This document shows positions 53,644 through 62,295 of a stretch of DNA of 64,000 bases, piece after piece. Under the pieces are notes generated by a model, which was given only the letters and a program-made list of their open reading frames with translations, had not been told where the DNA came from and made no database searches. Origin of the DNA: Eubacterium sp. MSJ-33 (lineage in GTDB: Bacteria > Bacillota > Clostridia > Lachnospirales > Lachnospiraceae); assembly GCF_022174665.1 (NCBI RefSeq), contig NZ_CP076562.1, positions 188,001 to 252,000 of the forward strand, in the 5' to 3' direction. Position 1 is the stretch's first letter. Each line of letters starts with the position of its first letter. The translations under genes were made by a program, and so were the position numbers.

Positions 53644-54990
53644 ATGGCGTTTGACAGTTTAACAGACAAATTGCAAAACGTATTCCGGAAGCTGAGAAGC
53701 AAAGGAACAATTACCGAAGCAGATGTAAAGGAAGCGATGAAGGAAGTAAAACGTGCGCTGTTGGAAGCGGATGTAAACTTCAAGGTCGTAAAACAGTTTA
53801 TCAATTCCGTCAGTGAGCGTGCGGTCGGAGAGGAAGTCTTAAAAGGATTGAATCCCGGTCAGATGGTAATTAAAATCGTAAAAGAAGAGATGGATAAACT
53901 CATGGGATCGGAGACGACCGAGTTGAAGCTGCTTCCGTCGAATGAAATTACGATTATCATGATGTGTGGTCTGCAGGGTGCAGGTAAGACAACAACCGTT
54001 GCAAAGCTTGCAGGTAAGTTTAAGAATAAGGGGAAAAAACCATTGCTGGTTGCGTGTGACGTCTATCGTCCGGCAGCAATCAAGCAGTTGGAGATTAATG
54101 GTGAGAAAGTCGGTGTTCCGGTATTTTCGATGGGAGACGGACATAAACCGGTAAATATTGCGAAGGCTGCGGTCGAGCATGCCGCAAAAAATGACATCAA
54201 TCTTGTATTTCTGGATACCGCAGGCCGTCTGCATGTCGATGAAGACATGATGAATGAGCTGGCGGAGATTAAGGAAAATCTGGATGTGACATATACAATT
54301 TTGACTGTCGATGCCATGACAGGCCAGGATGCGGTCAATGTAGCAACATCGTTCAATGATAAGATTGGAATTGATGGTGTAATCCTGACAAAGCTTGACG
54401 GCGATACCCGTGGCGGTGCCGCACTTTCCATTAAGGCTGTAACCGGAAAACCGATTCTGTATGCCGGTATGGGTGAGAAACTCACGGATCTGGAACAGTT
54501 TTATCCGGATCGTATGGCAAGTCGAATCCTTGGTATGGGTGATGTGGAAAGCTTGATCGAAAAAGCGCAGTCTGCAATCGATGAGGAAAAAGCCAAGGAG
54601 ATGGAAGAGAAATTCAAGAAAGCTTCGTTTGATTTCAATGATTTTCTTGACCAGATGGAACAGATGGAAAAGATGGGCGGTATGAATGATATCCTGAAGA
54701 TGCTGCCTGGATTTGGCAATAAAAAGCAGCTCCAGAATCTGGAGATAGATGACAATGCAATGAACATGCCGAAGGCAATCATATTGTCGATGACAAAGCA
54801 GGAACGCTCGCATCCGGAGATTATCAATCCGAGCCGGAAGAAGCGAATTGCAGATGGTGCAGGAGTTCCGATCAGCGAAGTCAATAAGCTGATCAAACAG
54901 TTTGAACAGTCCAAGAAGATGATGAAGCAGATGTCCGGTATGATGGGTGGCAAGCGCCGCGGCGGATTCAAGCTTCCGTTTGGATTTTAA
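53644..54990 (+). CDS. ffh: Signal recognition particle GTPase Ffh
   Basis: The 448-residue protein binds signal peptides and 4.5S/6S RNA. The NG domain has GLQGAGKTTTVAKLA (G1), DTAGRLHVD (G3) and TKLDGDTRGGAAL (G4/G5); the Met-rich M domain (from about 300) has DQMEQMEKMGGM. The end GGKRRGGFKLPFGF is typical. ATG 53644 with TGGAGGAG upstream, 35 bases after ylxM. Confidence 0.97.
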   Translation: MAFDSLTDKLQNVFRKLRSKGTITEADVKEAMKEVKRALLEADVNFKVVKQFINSVSERAVGEEVLKGLNPGQMVIKIVKEEMDKLMGSETTELKLLPSNEITIIMMCGLQGAGKTTTVAKLAGKFKNKGKKPLLVACDVYRPAAIKQLEINGEKVGVPVFSMGDGHKPVNIAKAAVEHAAKNDINLVFLDTAGRLHVDEDMMNELAEIKENLDVTYTILTVDAMTGQDAVNVATSFNDKIGIDGVILTKLDGDTRGGAALSIKAVTGKPILYAGMGEKLTDLEQFYPDRMASRILGMGDVESLIEKAQSAIDEEKAKEMEEKFKKASFDFNDFLDQMEQMEKMGGMNDILKMLPGFGNKKQLQNLEIDDNAMNMPKAIILSMTKQERSHPEIINPSRKKRIADGAGVPISEVNKLIKQFEQSKKMMKQMSGMMGGKRRGGFKLPFGF

Positions 54991-55050
54991 TTTTTGATAA
55001 TAGTATAACTATTATATAGACGAAAGATTTTTAAGGAGGTGAAATTTGAC

Positions 55051-55296
55051 ATGGCAGTTAAAATCAGATTAAGAAGAATGGGATATAAGAAGCATCCTTT
55101 TTATAGAGTAATCGTTGCTGATTCCAGATCACCAAGAGATGGTAGATTTATCGATGAGATCGGAACATACGATCCAAATCAGGAGCCAGCATCTGTTAAG
55201 ATTGACTCTGATGCAGCTAAGAAGTGGCTTGCAGATGGTGCTCAGCCTACAGAGACAGTTGCTAAGCTTTTAAAGCAGGCAGGTATCGAGAAGTAA
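55051..55296 (+). CDS. rpsP: Ribosomal protein S16
   Basis: The 81-residue protein ([39 protein letters not shown]) is S16 of the 30S subunit, needed for its assembly. AAGGAGGTG lies 11 bases upstream of ATG 55051; the GTG at 55039 overlaps that site and is unlikely. A small TAATAGT/ACTATTA hairpin sits in the gap after ffh. Confidence 0.97.
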   Translation: MAVKIRLRRMGYKKHPFYRVIVADSRSPRDGRFIDEIGTYDPNQEPASVKIDSDAAKKWLADGAQPTETVAKLLKQAGIEK

Positions 55297-55323
55297 GACT
55301 GATGTGCAAGGGAGGTGCAGGTT

Positions 55324-55551
55324 ATGAAGGAATTAGTAGAACTGATTGCAAAATCCCTCGTTGATTATCCGGATGAAGTTGTTGTAAAAGAGACAATCGA
55401 TGGAGATACCATAACAATCGAACTGAACGTTGCAGGAGATGATATGGGTAAGGTGATCGGCAAACAGGGCCGTATCGCTAAGTCCATTCGTACTGTTGTG
55501 AAGGCGGCTGCATCAAAGGGTGATAAAAAGGTAATTGTAGACATCAAATAA
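55324..55551 (+). CDS. khpA: KH-domain RNA-binding protein KhpA
   Basis: The 75-residue protein is a single KH domain with the GxxG loop in GKVIGKQGRIAKSIRTVV. KhpA pairs with KhpB/Jag and binds many RNAs. Start ATG 55324 is preferred to GTG 55315 because GGGAGG lies before it. Its place between rpsP and rimM is the standard Firmicute order. Confidence 0.94.
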   Translation: MKELVELIAKSLVDYPDEVVVKETIDGDTITIELNVAGDDMGKVIGKQGRIAKSIRTVVKAAASKGDKKVIVDIK

Positions 55552-55560
55552 TTCTTGAGT

Positions 55561-55584
55561 TCCCGGTGCCAGAAGGCATCGGGA
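55561..55584 (+). other. Hairpin between khpA and rimM
   Basis: TCCCGGTGCC pairs with GGCATCGGGA around AGAA, a 10-bp stem with one G-U. What follows is only AATTATTACTTT, so it may attenuate or stabilise the message rather than terminate fully. Confidence 0.5.
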
Positions 55585-55608
55585 ATTATTACTTTATCGG
55601 AGGAATTT

Positions 55609-56121
55609 ATGAACGAAGATATGTTTCGGATTGGCGTGATTACATCGACACATGGATTGAAAGGCGAAGTCAAGGTATTTCCGACGACAGACGATCCGAC
55701 ACGGTTTAAGAAACTGAAAAAATGTTTTATCCGTACAAAAAGTGGCGATGTACCAGTAGAGAAAAAATCATGCAAGTTCTTTAAGAATATGGTGATTCTT
55801 TCTTTTTCGGAATTTAATGATATAAATGAGATAGAAAAATATAAGGGCTGTGAGTTGTATGTGACAAGAGAAGATGCAGTTCCGCTCGAGGAAGATGAGT
55901 TTTATATTGCAGATGTGATCGACTCGGAAGTATTCAAGGATAATGGTGAAAAACTTGGAACTCTGGTGGATGTTATGCAGACAGGCGCAAACGATGTATT
56001 TGTCGTGAAGATGGAAAATGACAAGGAAGTATTACTTCCGGTAATCAAAGATTGTGTGCTGGATATCAACGTAGAGGAAAAGAAAGTAATCGTTCATATG
56101 TTGAACGGATTACTGGATTAA
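55609..56121 (+). CDS. rimM: 16S rRNA maturation factor RimM
   Basis: The 170-residue protein assists 30S head assembly with S19. The N-terminal RimM domain has [20 protein letters not shown]; the C-terminal PRC barrel has [19 protein letters not shown] and [25 protein letters not shown] sits seven bases before ATG 55609; an upstream in-frame ATG at 55555 runs through the hairpin and is rejected. Confidence 0.96.
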   Translation: MNEDMFRIGVITSTHGLKGEVKVFPTTDDPTRFKKLKKCFIRTKSGDVPVEKKSCKFFKNMVILSFSEFNDINEIEKYKGCELYVTREDAVPLEEDEFYIADVIDSEVFKDNGEKLGTLVDVMQTGANDVFVVKMENDKEVLLPVIKDCVLDINVEEKKVIVHMLNGLLD

Positions 56122-56138
56122 CGACAGCGGAGGCAGAT

Positions 56139-56963
56139 ATGAATTTTCATATTATGACATTATTTCCGGAGATGGTGCTTGGCGGTTTAAATGAGAGCAT
56201 TACCGGAAAGGCAATTGAAAAAGGCCTGATTGGTGTAAATGCTGTAAATATCCGTGATTTTGCGGGAAATCGGTATGGACATGTGGATGATTATACCTAT
56301 GGTGGAGGTGCCGGTATGCTGATGCAGCCGGGACCTGTGTATGATGCGTATCAGCATGTGCTTGCGCAGATTGCAGCACGCAAGGAAAAAGAAGGAACAA
56401 AAGCACAGGACAAAAAAGTACGTGTGCTTTATATGACTCCACAGGGAGAGCCATTTAAACAGTGTATGGCAGAAGAGTATGCGAAGGAAGATGACCTTGT
56501 GCTGCTGTGTGGACATTATGAAGGAATCGATGAGCGAGTGCTGGAGATGATTGTGACGGATTATGTATCTATCGGTGATTTCGTGCTGACGGGTGGTGAA
56601 CTTCCTGCGATGATGATTGTCGATGCAACAAGCCGCCTTGTGCCGGGTGTTCTTGGCAGTGATGAAAGTGCTGTGTATGAAAGTTTCTATGATGGATTAC
56701 TGGAATATCCGCAGTATACCCGACCGGAAGAATTTATGGGAAAGAAAGTTCCGGAGGTGCTGCTTTCGGGGCACCATAAGAACATCGAAGAGTGGCGGTA
56801 TGAACAGTCGATGCTGCGGACGAAGGAACGCCGCCCGGACCTTTACGAAGCCTATGTGGAGGCACACTGCGAAGAGTTGGAAAAACGCAGACGGAAAAAG
56901 GAAGAAAAAGAACGAAAACGTCTCCGGAGAGAGCAACGTGCAAAAATGCAGACAAATGAATAA
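56139..56963 (+). CDS. trmD: tRNA (guanine-37-N1)-methyltransferase TrmD
   Basis: The 274-residue SPOUT enzyme methylates G37 to keep frame. [31 protein letters not shown] and the knot end [16 protein letters not shown] are characteristic. A basic tail of about 25 residues ([19 protein letters not shown]) extends beyond the usual end. Start ATG 56139 with GGAGG upstream. The expected rplS does not follow; a lipoprotein gene does. Confidence 0.96.
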   Translation: MNFHIMTLFPEMVLGGLNESITGKAIEKGLIGVNAVNIRDFAGNRYGHVDDYTYGGGAGMLMQPGPVYDAYQHVLAQIAARKEKEGTKAQDKKVRVLYMTPQGEPFKQCMAEEYAKEDDLVLLCGHYEGIDERVLEMIVTDYVSIGDFVLTGGELPAMMIVDATSRLVPGVLGSDESAVYESFYDGLLEYPQYTRPEEFMGKKVPEVLLSGHHKNIEEWRYEQSMLRTKERRPDLYEAYVEAHCEELEKRRRKKEEKERKRLRREQRAKMQTNE

Positions 56964-56970
56964 CAAGCGC

Positions 56971-56999
56971 TTGTCTTGTAGAGAAATATGGTATATAAT
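56971..56999 (+). promoter_or_regulatory. Promoter of the lipoprotein gene
   Basis: TTGTCT (56971-56976), 17 bases, then TATAAT (56994-56999), 36 bases before the start codon at 57036. Confidence 0.7.
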
Positions 57000-57035
57000 T
57001 TTCATAATATCGAAAGAAAACGGGAGAGAATAACC

Positions 57036-57545
57036 ATGAAAAAAAGAGTATATATTGCAGCTGCCACACTGGCACTTGCCGGTATGTTTGCAGGATGTGG
57101 GAAGAAATCAGCCGATGCAGCGGTTTCAGTAAAAGATGATGTGGTGGAGTTTGTAAACGAAGAACTTCCTGCTGCAAAATCAGATCATGATAGTGCGATA
57201 GCTATTTATAATGCATATTTTGCAGATGGTGGTGATCAGGATTTGGAAGCGTTTAAAACATCCCTGGAGGGTACGGCGATTCCTACAATGGAAAACTGTA
57301 TTACCACAATCTCCAATATTGAGGTTGCAACGGATGAAGTGAAAGCATTGAAGGATTCTTACTTACAGAGTGTACAGAAGGAATGTGAAGCTATGAAGAT
57401 GGTTGCCTCAGCGATTGATGGAGAAAATGCAGACTATCTGACACAGGCAGACACCTTGATAGGAGAGGCAGCTACGCTTATGAGTGACTATCAGACGAAA
57501 CTTCAGGCGATTGCAAATGAGCAGGGAATTGTAGTAAATCAGTAA
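57036..57545 (+). CDS. Helical lipoprotein of unknown function
   Basis: The 169-residue protein has a lipobox (ALAGMFAGC, Cys at about 22) and so is anchored by diacylglycerol outside the membrane. The rest is a predicted helical bundle (AVSVKDDVVEFVNEELPAAK, later KALKDSYLQSVQKECEAM) without a recognised family. Start ATG 57036 has GGGAGAG upstream. It has its own promoter and terminator, so it is expressed alone. Confidence 0.82.
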   Translation: MKKRVYIAAATLALAGMFAGCGKKSADAAVSVKDDVVEFVNEELPAAKSDHDSAIAIYNAYFADGGDQDLEAFKTSLEGTAIPTMENCITTISNIEVATDEVKALKDSYLQSVQKECEAMKMVASAIDGENADYLTQADTLIGEAATLMSDYQTKLQAIANEQGIVVNQ

Positions 57546-57554
57546 TGGCAAGAG

Positions 57555-57583
57555 GCTGTCGGTATATATCCGGCAGCTTTTTT
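57555..57583 (+). terminator. Terminator after the lipoprotein gene
   Basis: GCTGTCGG (57555-57562) pairs with CCGGCAGC (57570-57577) with one G-U, followed by TTTTTT. Confidence 0.88.
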
Positions 57584-57610
57584 GATTGAGCAATCTTGTG
57601 AGGAATGGGT

Positions 57611-58171
57611 ATGGAGCAGACGGAACGCGAAAAAAAAGAACAGGAATATATAAAACAGTTAAAAAAGAATATGAATCCAGAAGATGTTGCCGGATTGTAC
57701 CATTTATATTTGAAATTGACACAGAAAAGCTATTTCCGCACAGAAACCGGATTAGGATTTCTTTTGGAATTACGGGAATATCTTATAAAAAACGGATATC
57801 AGGTGGAGACGTATTCGGTCGGACAGCAGGAAAAGAAGAAAAAAACAGAGACTCCTTCCGAGCATTTGCAACGAAAATATGAAAAGCTATGTGAAAAACA
57901 GGAACAGACAGAACAAGAAGTTGAACGGCTGAATCTGATCCGGATTCGCCTGACAATTGCGGTGGCAGCATTGATTGTAGTTGTGCTGGGGATGATATTC
58001 ATTGCGATGACGAACAAAAATGTAGGATATTTTCAAGCAGAACAGAAAGTGCAGGACAAATACGCATACTGGGAAGAACAGTTGGATGCGCGTGAAAAGG
58101 AACTGCTGGAATGGGAGAACGAACTTTCGGAGCAGCAGAAAAAAGTAAATGCACAAAAAACACAGAATTGA
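57611..58171 (+). CDS. Coiled-coil membrane protein of unknown function
   Basis: The 186 residues comprise a cytosolic helical half with VAGLYHLYLKLTQKSYFRTE, a coiled coil (about 75-110), one membrane helix (IAVAALIVVVLGMIFIAMT) and an external coiled coil. No family recognised. ATG 57611 was chosen because GAGG lies seven bases before it; ATG 57605 is too close. It precedes the two-component genes and might relate to them, but the latter have their own -10 element. Confidence 0.7.
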   Translation: MEQTEREKKEQEYIKQLKKNMNPEDVAGLYHLYLKLTQKSYFRTETGLGFLLELREYLIKNGYQVETYSVGQQEKKKKTETPSEHLQRKYEKLCEKQEQTEQEVERLNLIRIRLTIAVAALIVVVLGMIFIAMTNKNVGYFQAEQKVQDKYAYWEEQLDAREKELLEWENELSEQQKKVNAQKTQN

Positions 58172-58181
58172 CAAAAATACG

Positions 58182-58190
58182 TGCTATAAT
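58182..58190 (+). promoter_or_regulatory. Extended -10 promoter of the two-component operon
   Basis: TGC-TATAAT (58182-58190) is an extended -10. A TTGACA 11 bases upstream is too near to act as -35. Confidence 0.55.
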
Positions 58191-58226
58191 CTGGTACATG
58201 AAAGAAGAAAAGCAGGAGGAATAGAG

Positions 58227-58901
58227 ATGAATGATTTAAAAGTGCTTGTCGTAGATGATGAGAGCCGTATGAGGAAATTAGTTCGGGACTTCCTTGTAAA
58301 AGATGGATATTCGGTCGTGGAAGCAGCGGATGGTGAAGAAGCGGTTGATGTATTCATGGCGGATAAAGATATTTCATTGATTATTCTGGATGTAATGATG
58401 CCGAAATTAGATGGGTATGGTGTTGCGGAAGAAGTACGGAAAATGTCGGATGTTCCAATTATCATGCTGACAGCAAAGAGTGATGAAAAAGATGAGCTGC
58501 GCGGATTTGATCTTGGAATTGACGAATACATTACAAAACCATTTTCACCAAGAATTCTGGTTGCAAGAGTGGAAGCTGTTCTTCGTAGAACGCAGGCTGA
58601 TGCAGAAGCAAATGTGATAAATGTGGATGGCATTGAGATGGATATCGCTGCACATCAGGTGAAGGTGGATGGTGAACCAATTGAACTTTCTTACAAAGAA
58701 TTTGAACTGCTTAATTATTTTTTGCAAAATCGAGGTGTAGCATTGTCAAGAGAGAAAATTTTAAACAATGTATGGAATTATGATTATTTCGGAGATGCCA
58801 GGACAATCGATACCCACGTGAAGAAGCTTCGGAGTAAGCTTGGAAGCAAGGGCGATAATATTAAGACGATTTGGGGTATGGGTTATAAGTTCGAAGGCTA
58901 A
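58227..58901 (+). CDS. OmpR/PhoB-type response regulator
   Basis: The 224-residue regulator has a receiver domain with VVDDESRMRK, the phospho-acceptor Asp in IILDVMMPKLDG (about 53) and Lys in YITKPFSPR, then a winged-helix domain with LSYKEFELLNYFLQNRGVAL and FGDARTIDTHVKKLRSKLG. GGAGG precedes ATG 58227. The partner kinase gene follows with overlap. Target genes are unknown; the adjacent lipoproteins are candidates. Confidence 0.94.
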   Translation: MNDLKVLVVDDESRMRKLVRDFLVKDGYSVVEAADGEEAVDVFMADKDISLIILDVMMPKLDGYGVAEEVRKMSDVPIIMLTAKSDEKDELRGFDLGIDEYITKPFSPRILVARVEAVLRRTQADAEANVINVDGIEMDIAAHQVKVDGEPIELSYKEFELLNYFLQNRGVALSREKILNNVWNYDYFGDARTIDTHVKKLRSKLGSKGDNIKTIWGMGYKFEG

Positions 58902-60384
58902 AGCCCGTAACTCTATACGGGTTAAGATATCCATGATGGTTGTTTTTTTCTCTGTATTTATAATTGCAGCATCCTGGCTGTTGTGCAGTTATGTGTTAAG
59001 CGGTGTATTCCGTTACAGTATAAAGAATAACCTGATAGCAACCTATGATTCCTGTAACGAATTATTTCGGAATGCAACTGGGGAAGAGTTTGACAACGGT
59101 GATTTGTTTGGACAGATTAAAAATCCACAGGATGCGGTTGTTATGATTGTGGATTCAGAAAATGGTAAATTGTATACATCTATCAATGACGAGGGTCAGA
59201 TGATGGAAGGTATGCGCAGCCTGATGAGCAGTATTCAAAACGAGGATAGCGAGAGTCAGTTTGAAAAGGGTGAGTATATCATCCGAAGAAACCATGATAC
59301 AGTAACAAATGCAGATTATTATGATTTGATTGGCAGACTGGAAAATGGATACGAAGTATTGCTTCGGACTCCGATTGCACGCGTGGAGTCGGTCATGAAG
59401 GTTATGACACACCTGTTTGTGTACATCTGTATCGGACTTATGGTGTTCGGAACGGCATTTATGCTGCTGTTCAGTAATATATTTGCTGCACCGATCAAGC
59501 GGATGTCCAAGGCTGCCAAAAGAATGAGCGAACTTGATTTTGATGTAAAAATCCCAGTTACAAGCAACGATGAGATTGGTGAGCTTGGAAACAGTATGAA
59601 CGAGATGTCAGAGAAACTGGAACATACGATTTCAGAACTCAAGGCAGCAAATATAGAGTTGCAGCGGGATATTGCAGAGCGCCGTAAGATTGACGATATG
59701 CGGAAGGAATTTTTGTCGCACGTGTCCCATGAGTTAAAGACACCGATTGCTTTGATTCAGGGGTATGCCGAGGGCCTGAAGGATGATATGTGCGATGACA
59801 AGGAGAGCCGGGATTTCTATACGGATGTAATTATAGATGAGTCTCATAAGATGAACACGATGGTCAAGCGACTGCTTGCATTAAATGAGATTGAGTTTGG
59901 AGATACGAAACTCAATATTGAGCGGTTTGAACTGGTTGGTTTTGTCAATTCAATTTTGACATCCACCAAGATTCTGGCAGAGGAAAAGGGTGCGGAGATT
60001 ATATTCGAGGAAGAGCCTCCTGTTTATGTCTGGGCGGATGAATATATGATTGAAGAGGTCTTTACGAATTATCTGACGAATGCAATTCATTATGTTCGAA
60101 AAGATGGTGTGATTCGTATCTCATTTAAACCTATGGGGAACGATATCCGGGTCTGCGTCTACAATCAGGGAGATTGGATTGCCGAAGAGGATATTGGCCG
60201 TGTATTTGAAAAATTTTATAAGGCGGATAAGGCGCGTACAAGAGAGTATGGCGGAAATGGAATAGGTCTTTCCATCGTTGCAGCAACGATGGAGGCACAT
60301 GGAAAAAAATATGGTGTAGAAAATGTAGCGGATGGAGTGCTTTTTTACTTTGATTTGGATGCTAATGTGCTTGCCGATAAGTGA
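58840..60384 (+). CDS. Sensor histidine kinase
   Basis: The kinase has a membrane helix (VVFFSVFIIAASWLLCSYVL), an external sensor of ~140 residues, a second helix (about 190-212), HAMP, HisKA with SHELKTPIALIQGYAEG (His about 297) and HATPase_c with FTNYLTNAIHY and GGNGIGLSIVAA. Two starts are possible: TTG 58840 with CGGAG five bases upstream (514 residues, 62-base overlap with the regulator) or ATG 58933 (483 residues) with a poor site. No other start codons lie between. Confidence 0.92.
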   Translation: MEARAIILRRFGVWVISSKAKARNSIRVKISMMVVFFSVFIIAASWLLCSYVLSGVFRYSIKNNLIATYDSCNELFRNATGEEFDNGDLFGQIKNPQDAVVMIVDSENGKLYTSINDEGQMMEGMRSLMSSIQNEDSESQFEKGEYIIRRNHDTVTNADYYDLIGRLENGYEVLLRTPIARVESVMKVMTHLFVYICIGLMVFGTAFMLLFSNIFAAPIKRMSKAAKRMSELDFDVKIPVTSNDEIGELGNSMNEMSEKLEHTISELKAANIELQRDIAERRKIDDMRKEFLSHVSHELKTPIALIQGYAEGLKDDMCDDKESRDFYTDVIIDESHKMNTMVKRLLALNEIEFGDTKLNIERFELVGFVNSILTSTKILAEEKGAEIIFEEEPPVYVWADEYMIEEVFTNYLTNAIHYVRKDGVIRISFKPMGNDIRVCVYNQGDWIAEEDIGRVFEKFYKADKARTREYGGNGIGLSIVAATMEAHGKKYGVENVADGVLFYFDLDANVLADK

Positions 60385-60457
60385 AATAAGTGGTAAAATT
60401 ATACTATTCTTGTGGGTAAAGAAAAAAGGTAATGCATAGGATGCAGGAATGTAGAGT

Positions 60458-61273
60458 ATGAGAAGAAAGCATGAAGCAAAAAAGACAAATAAAGTAACTT
60501 GGAAGCGGCGGTTATTGGCGGGACTGCTTGTGGGCAGTATATTTGCGACAACCGGATGCGGACAGGTGATTGATTTGACCGATGAGGAGAATCATCTGAT
60601 TGCAGAATACGCGGCAGAATTGTTGTTGAAATATGATCGGAATTATGATACCCGTTATAATCCGGATGAGTTGGAGGAGACAACGACAGAGACGGATGCG
60701 ACAACGGAGGCAACAACAGAAGAGGTGATAACAACAGAAGCTGCTACGACAGAGCAGGAAACTCCTGGCCAAGGACAAACCACGCAGGCTCAGTCCGGTA
60801 CGGAAGAGACGGTGCAGGAAGAGATTGGGGCAGCTGTGGATCCGGATTTTGATATTGCTGGATTCGTTGGGGAGAGCCGGATATCTGTGCGGTATTCGTA
60901 TTATATGGTTGTGGATAGTTATCCGTCGTACGATCAGGATGGCATGTATATAGAGGTGCAGGCACCGGAAGGATACAAGCTTTTAGTATTAAAATTTGAA
61001 GTAGAGAATAAGACGAATGAGGATCAGGCGGTTGATCTGTATGATAAGGATGTGAACTACAACATAATTGTAGACAACAACCGAAAGACAAAACAGATGC
61101 TGACGATTCTTGCAGATGACCTGTATACTTATGACAAGACGATTCAGGCGAGCAGCCGGGAGGAAGCAGTGCTTTTGTATACGGTTTCTGATTCCGTGGC
61201 AAACAAATGGACGGATTTGAAATTACAGGTAAAATATAGCGGAACGAGTGCTGTGTTACAGTTGGAACAATAA
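60458..61273 (+). CDS. Lipoprotein with Thr-rich linker and DUF4352-like domain
   Basis: The 271 residues have a basic start, a lipobox (SIFATTGC, Cys about 34), a Thr/Glu-rich linker (about 70-125) that likely spans the wall, and a beta-sandwich (YKLLVLKFEVENKTNEDQAV, NNRKTKQMLTILADDL) similar to DUF4352. Extracellular, role unknown. It sits between the histidine kinase and cheV and may be co-transcribed with either. Confidence 0.78.
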   Translation: MRRKHEAKKTNKVTWKRRLLAGLLVGSIFATTGCGQVIDLTDEENHLIAEYAAELLLKYDRNYDTRYNPDELEETTTETDATTEATTEEVITTEAATTEQETPGQGQTTQAQSGTEETVQEEIGAAVDPDFDIAGFVGESRISVRYSYYMVVDSYPSYDQDGMYIEVQAPEGYKLLVLKFEVENKTNEDQAVDLYDKDVNYNIIVDNNRKTKQMLTILADDLYTYDKTIQASSREEAVLLYTVSDSVANKWTDLKLQVKYSGTSAVLQLEQ

Positions 61274-61314
61274 GAAATGTCTTACATAGAGGGCTTGCAT
61301 AAAGGAGGGTACAT

Positions 61315-62232
61315 ATGGATTCAAATATTTTATTGGAAAGTGGCACAAATGAACTTGAGGTTCTTGAGTTCATTATAAATGGAAATCATTATGGAATCAA
61401 TGTAGAGAAGGTGCGGGAGATTCTTCCGTATCAGGAAATCACACCGGTTCCAAATTCACATCCTTGCATTGAAGGTATCTTTATGCCGCGTGGGGATATC
61501 ATTACAGTTATTGATCTGTTCCAGACATTGGGATTCCAAAATCTGGATAAGCAGAATAACTTTTTGATTGTGACGAATTTCAACAATCTGAATATCGCAT
61601 TTGATGTACAGTCAGTACTTGGCATCAACCGTGTATCATGGAAGGATGTTGTGAAGCCGGATGCAACCGTCAGTGGACCCGGAACCGGAATTGCGACAGG
61701 TATTATCAAGAATGAAGATAATTTATTGATTATTCTTGATTTTGAGCGGATTGTGGAGGGTATTTGTCCGGAGACAAGTTTGAAGATTTCTCAGGTGACA
61801 GAGTTAGAAGGACGTGAGCGTAACAACATTCCAATCCTGATTGCAGAGGACTCCATGATGCTCTGCAAGCTGATTGAGGATGCACTGCATAAAGCGGGAT
61901 ATACGAAGCTTACAATCAAGAATAACGGACAGGAAGCATGGGATTATCTGTGTGAGCTGAAGAAGAACAATGGTGTGGACTATGGTGCGAAGTGTTTGAT
62001 TACAGACATTGAGATGCCACAGATGGATGGACATCATCTGATTAAGAAGATTCGTGAGACAGAGGGATTAAAACAGATTCCGATTGTGATATTCTCATCT
62101 TTGATCAATGAGGATATGAAGCGTAAGGGCGATCTGCTTGGCGCAGATGCACAGATCAGCAAGCCGGAAATCGGCCAGTTAGTAGGGATTCTCGATAGTC
62201 TGGTGGCAAGTCAGATATACGGAACAAAATAA
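61315..62232 (+). CDS. cheV: Chemotaxis coupling protein CheV
   Basis: The 305-residue protein fuses a CheW domain (EVLEFIINGNHYGINVEKVR, FMPRGDIITVIDLFQTLGF) with a receiver domain (ILIAEDSMMLCKLIEDALHK; Asp in LITDIEMPQMDGHH). It links receptors to CheA and, when phosphorylated, aids adaptation. No other chemotaxis gene is in the window; in a piliated cell it might also serve surface behaviour. GGAGGGT precedes the ATG. Confidence 0.94.
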   Translation: MDSNILLESGTNELEVLEFIINGNHYGINVEKVREILPYQEITPVPNSHPCIEGIFMPRGDIITVIDLFQTLGFQNLDKQNNFLIVTNFNNLNIAFDVQSVLGINRVSWKDVVKPDATVSGPGTGIATGIIKNEDNLLIILDFERIVEGICPETSLKISQVTELEGRERNNIPILIAEDSMMLCKLIEDALHKAGYTKLTIKNNGQEAWDYLCELKKNNGVDYGAKCLITDIEMPQMDGHHLIKKIRETEGLKQIPIVIFSSLINEDMKRKGDLLGADAQISKPEIGQLVGILDSLVASQIYGTK

Positions 62233-62240
62233 GTAAAATT

Positions 62241-62265
62241 ATGCCGGCGGGTTTCCTGCCGGCAT
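62241..62265. terminator. GC-rich hairpin after cheV
   Basis: ATGCCGGC (62241-62248) and GCCGGCAT (62258-62265) pair exactly around nine bases. T-runs are short on both strands, so termination is probable but not certain. Confidence 0.5.
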
Positions 62266-62295
62266 CTGAAATTTATAGCATATGAGGTGAGAAAA

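Noticed and set aside
53839..54813. 324-residue minus-strand frame opposite ffh
   Set aside because: Antisense shadow of a well-conserved gene.
58169..58174. TTGACA as -35 of the two-component operon
   Set aside because: Only 11 bases from TATAAT; the extended -10 explains the promoter better.
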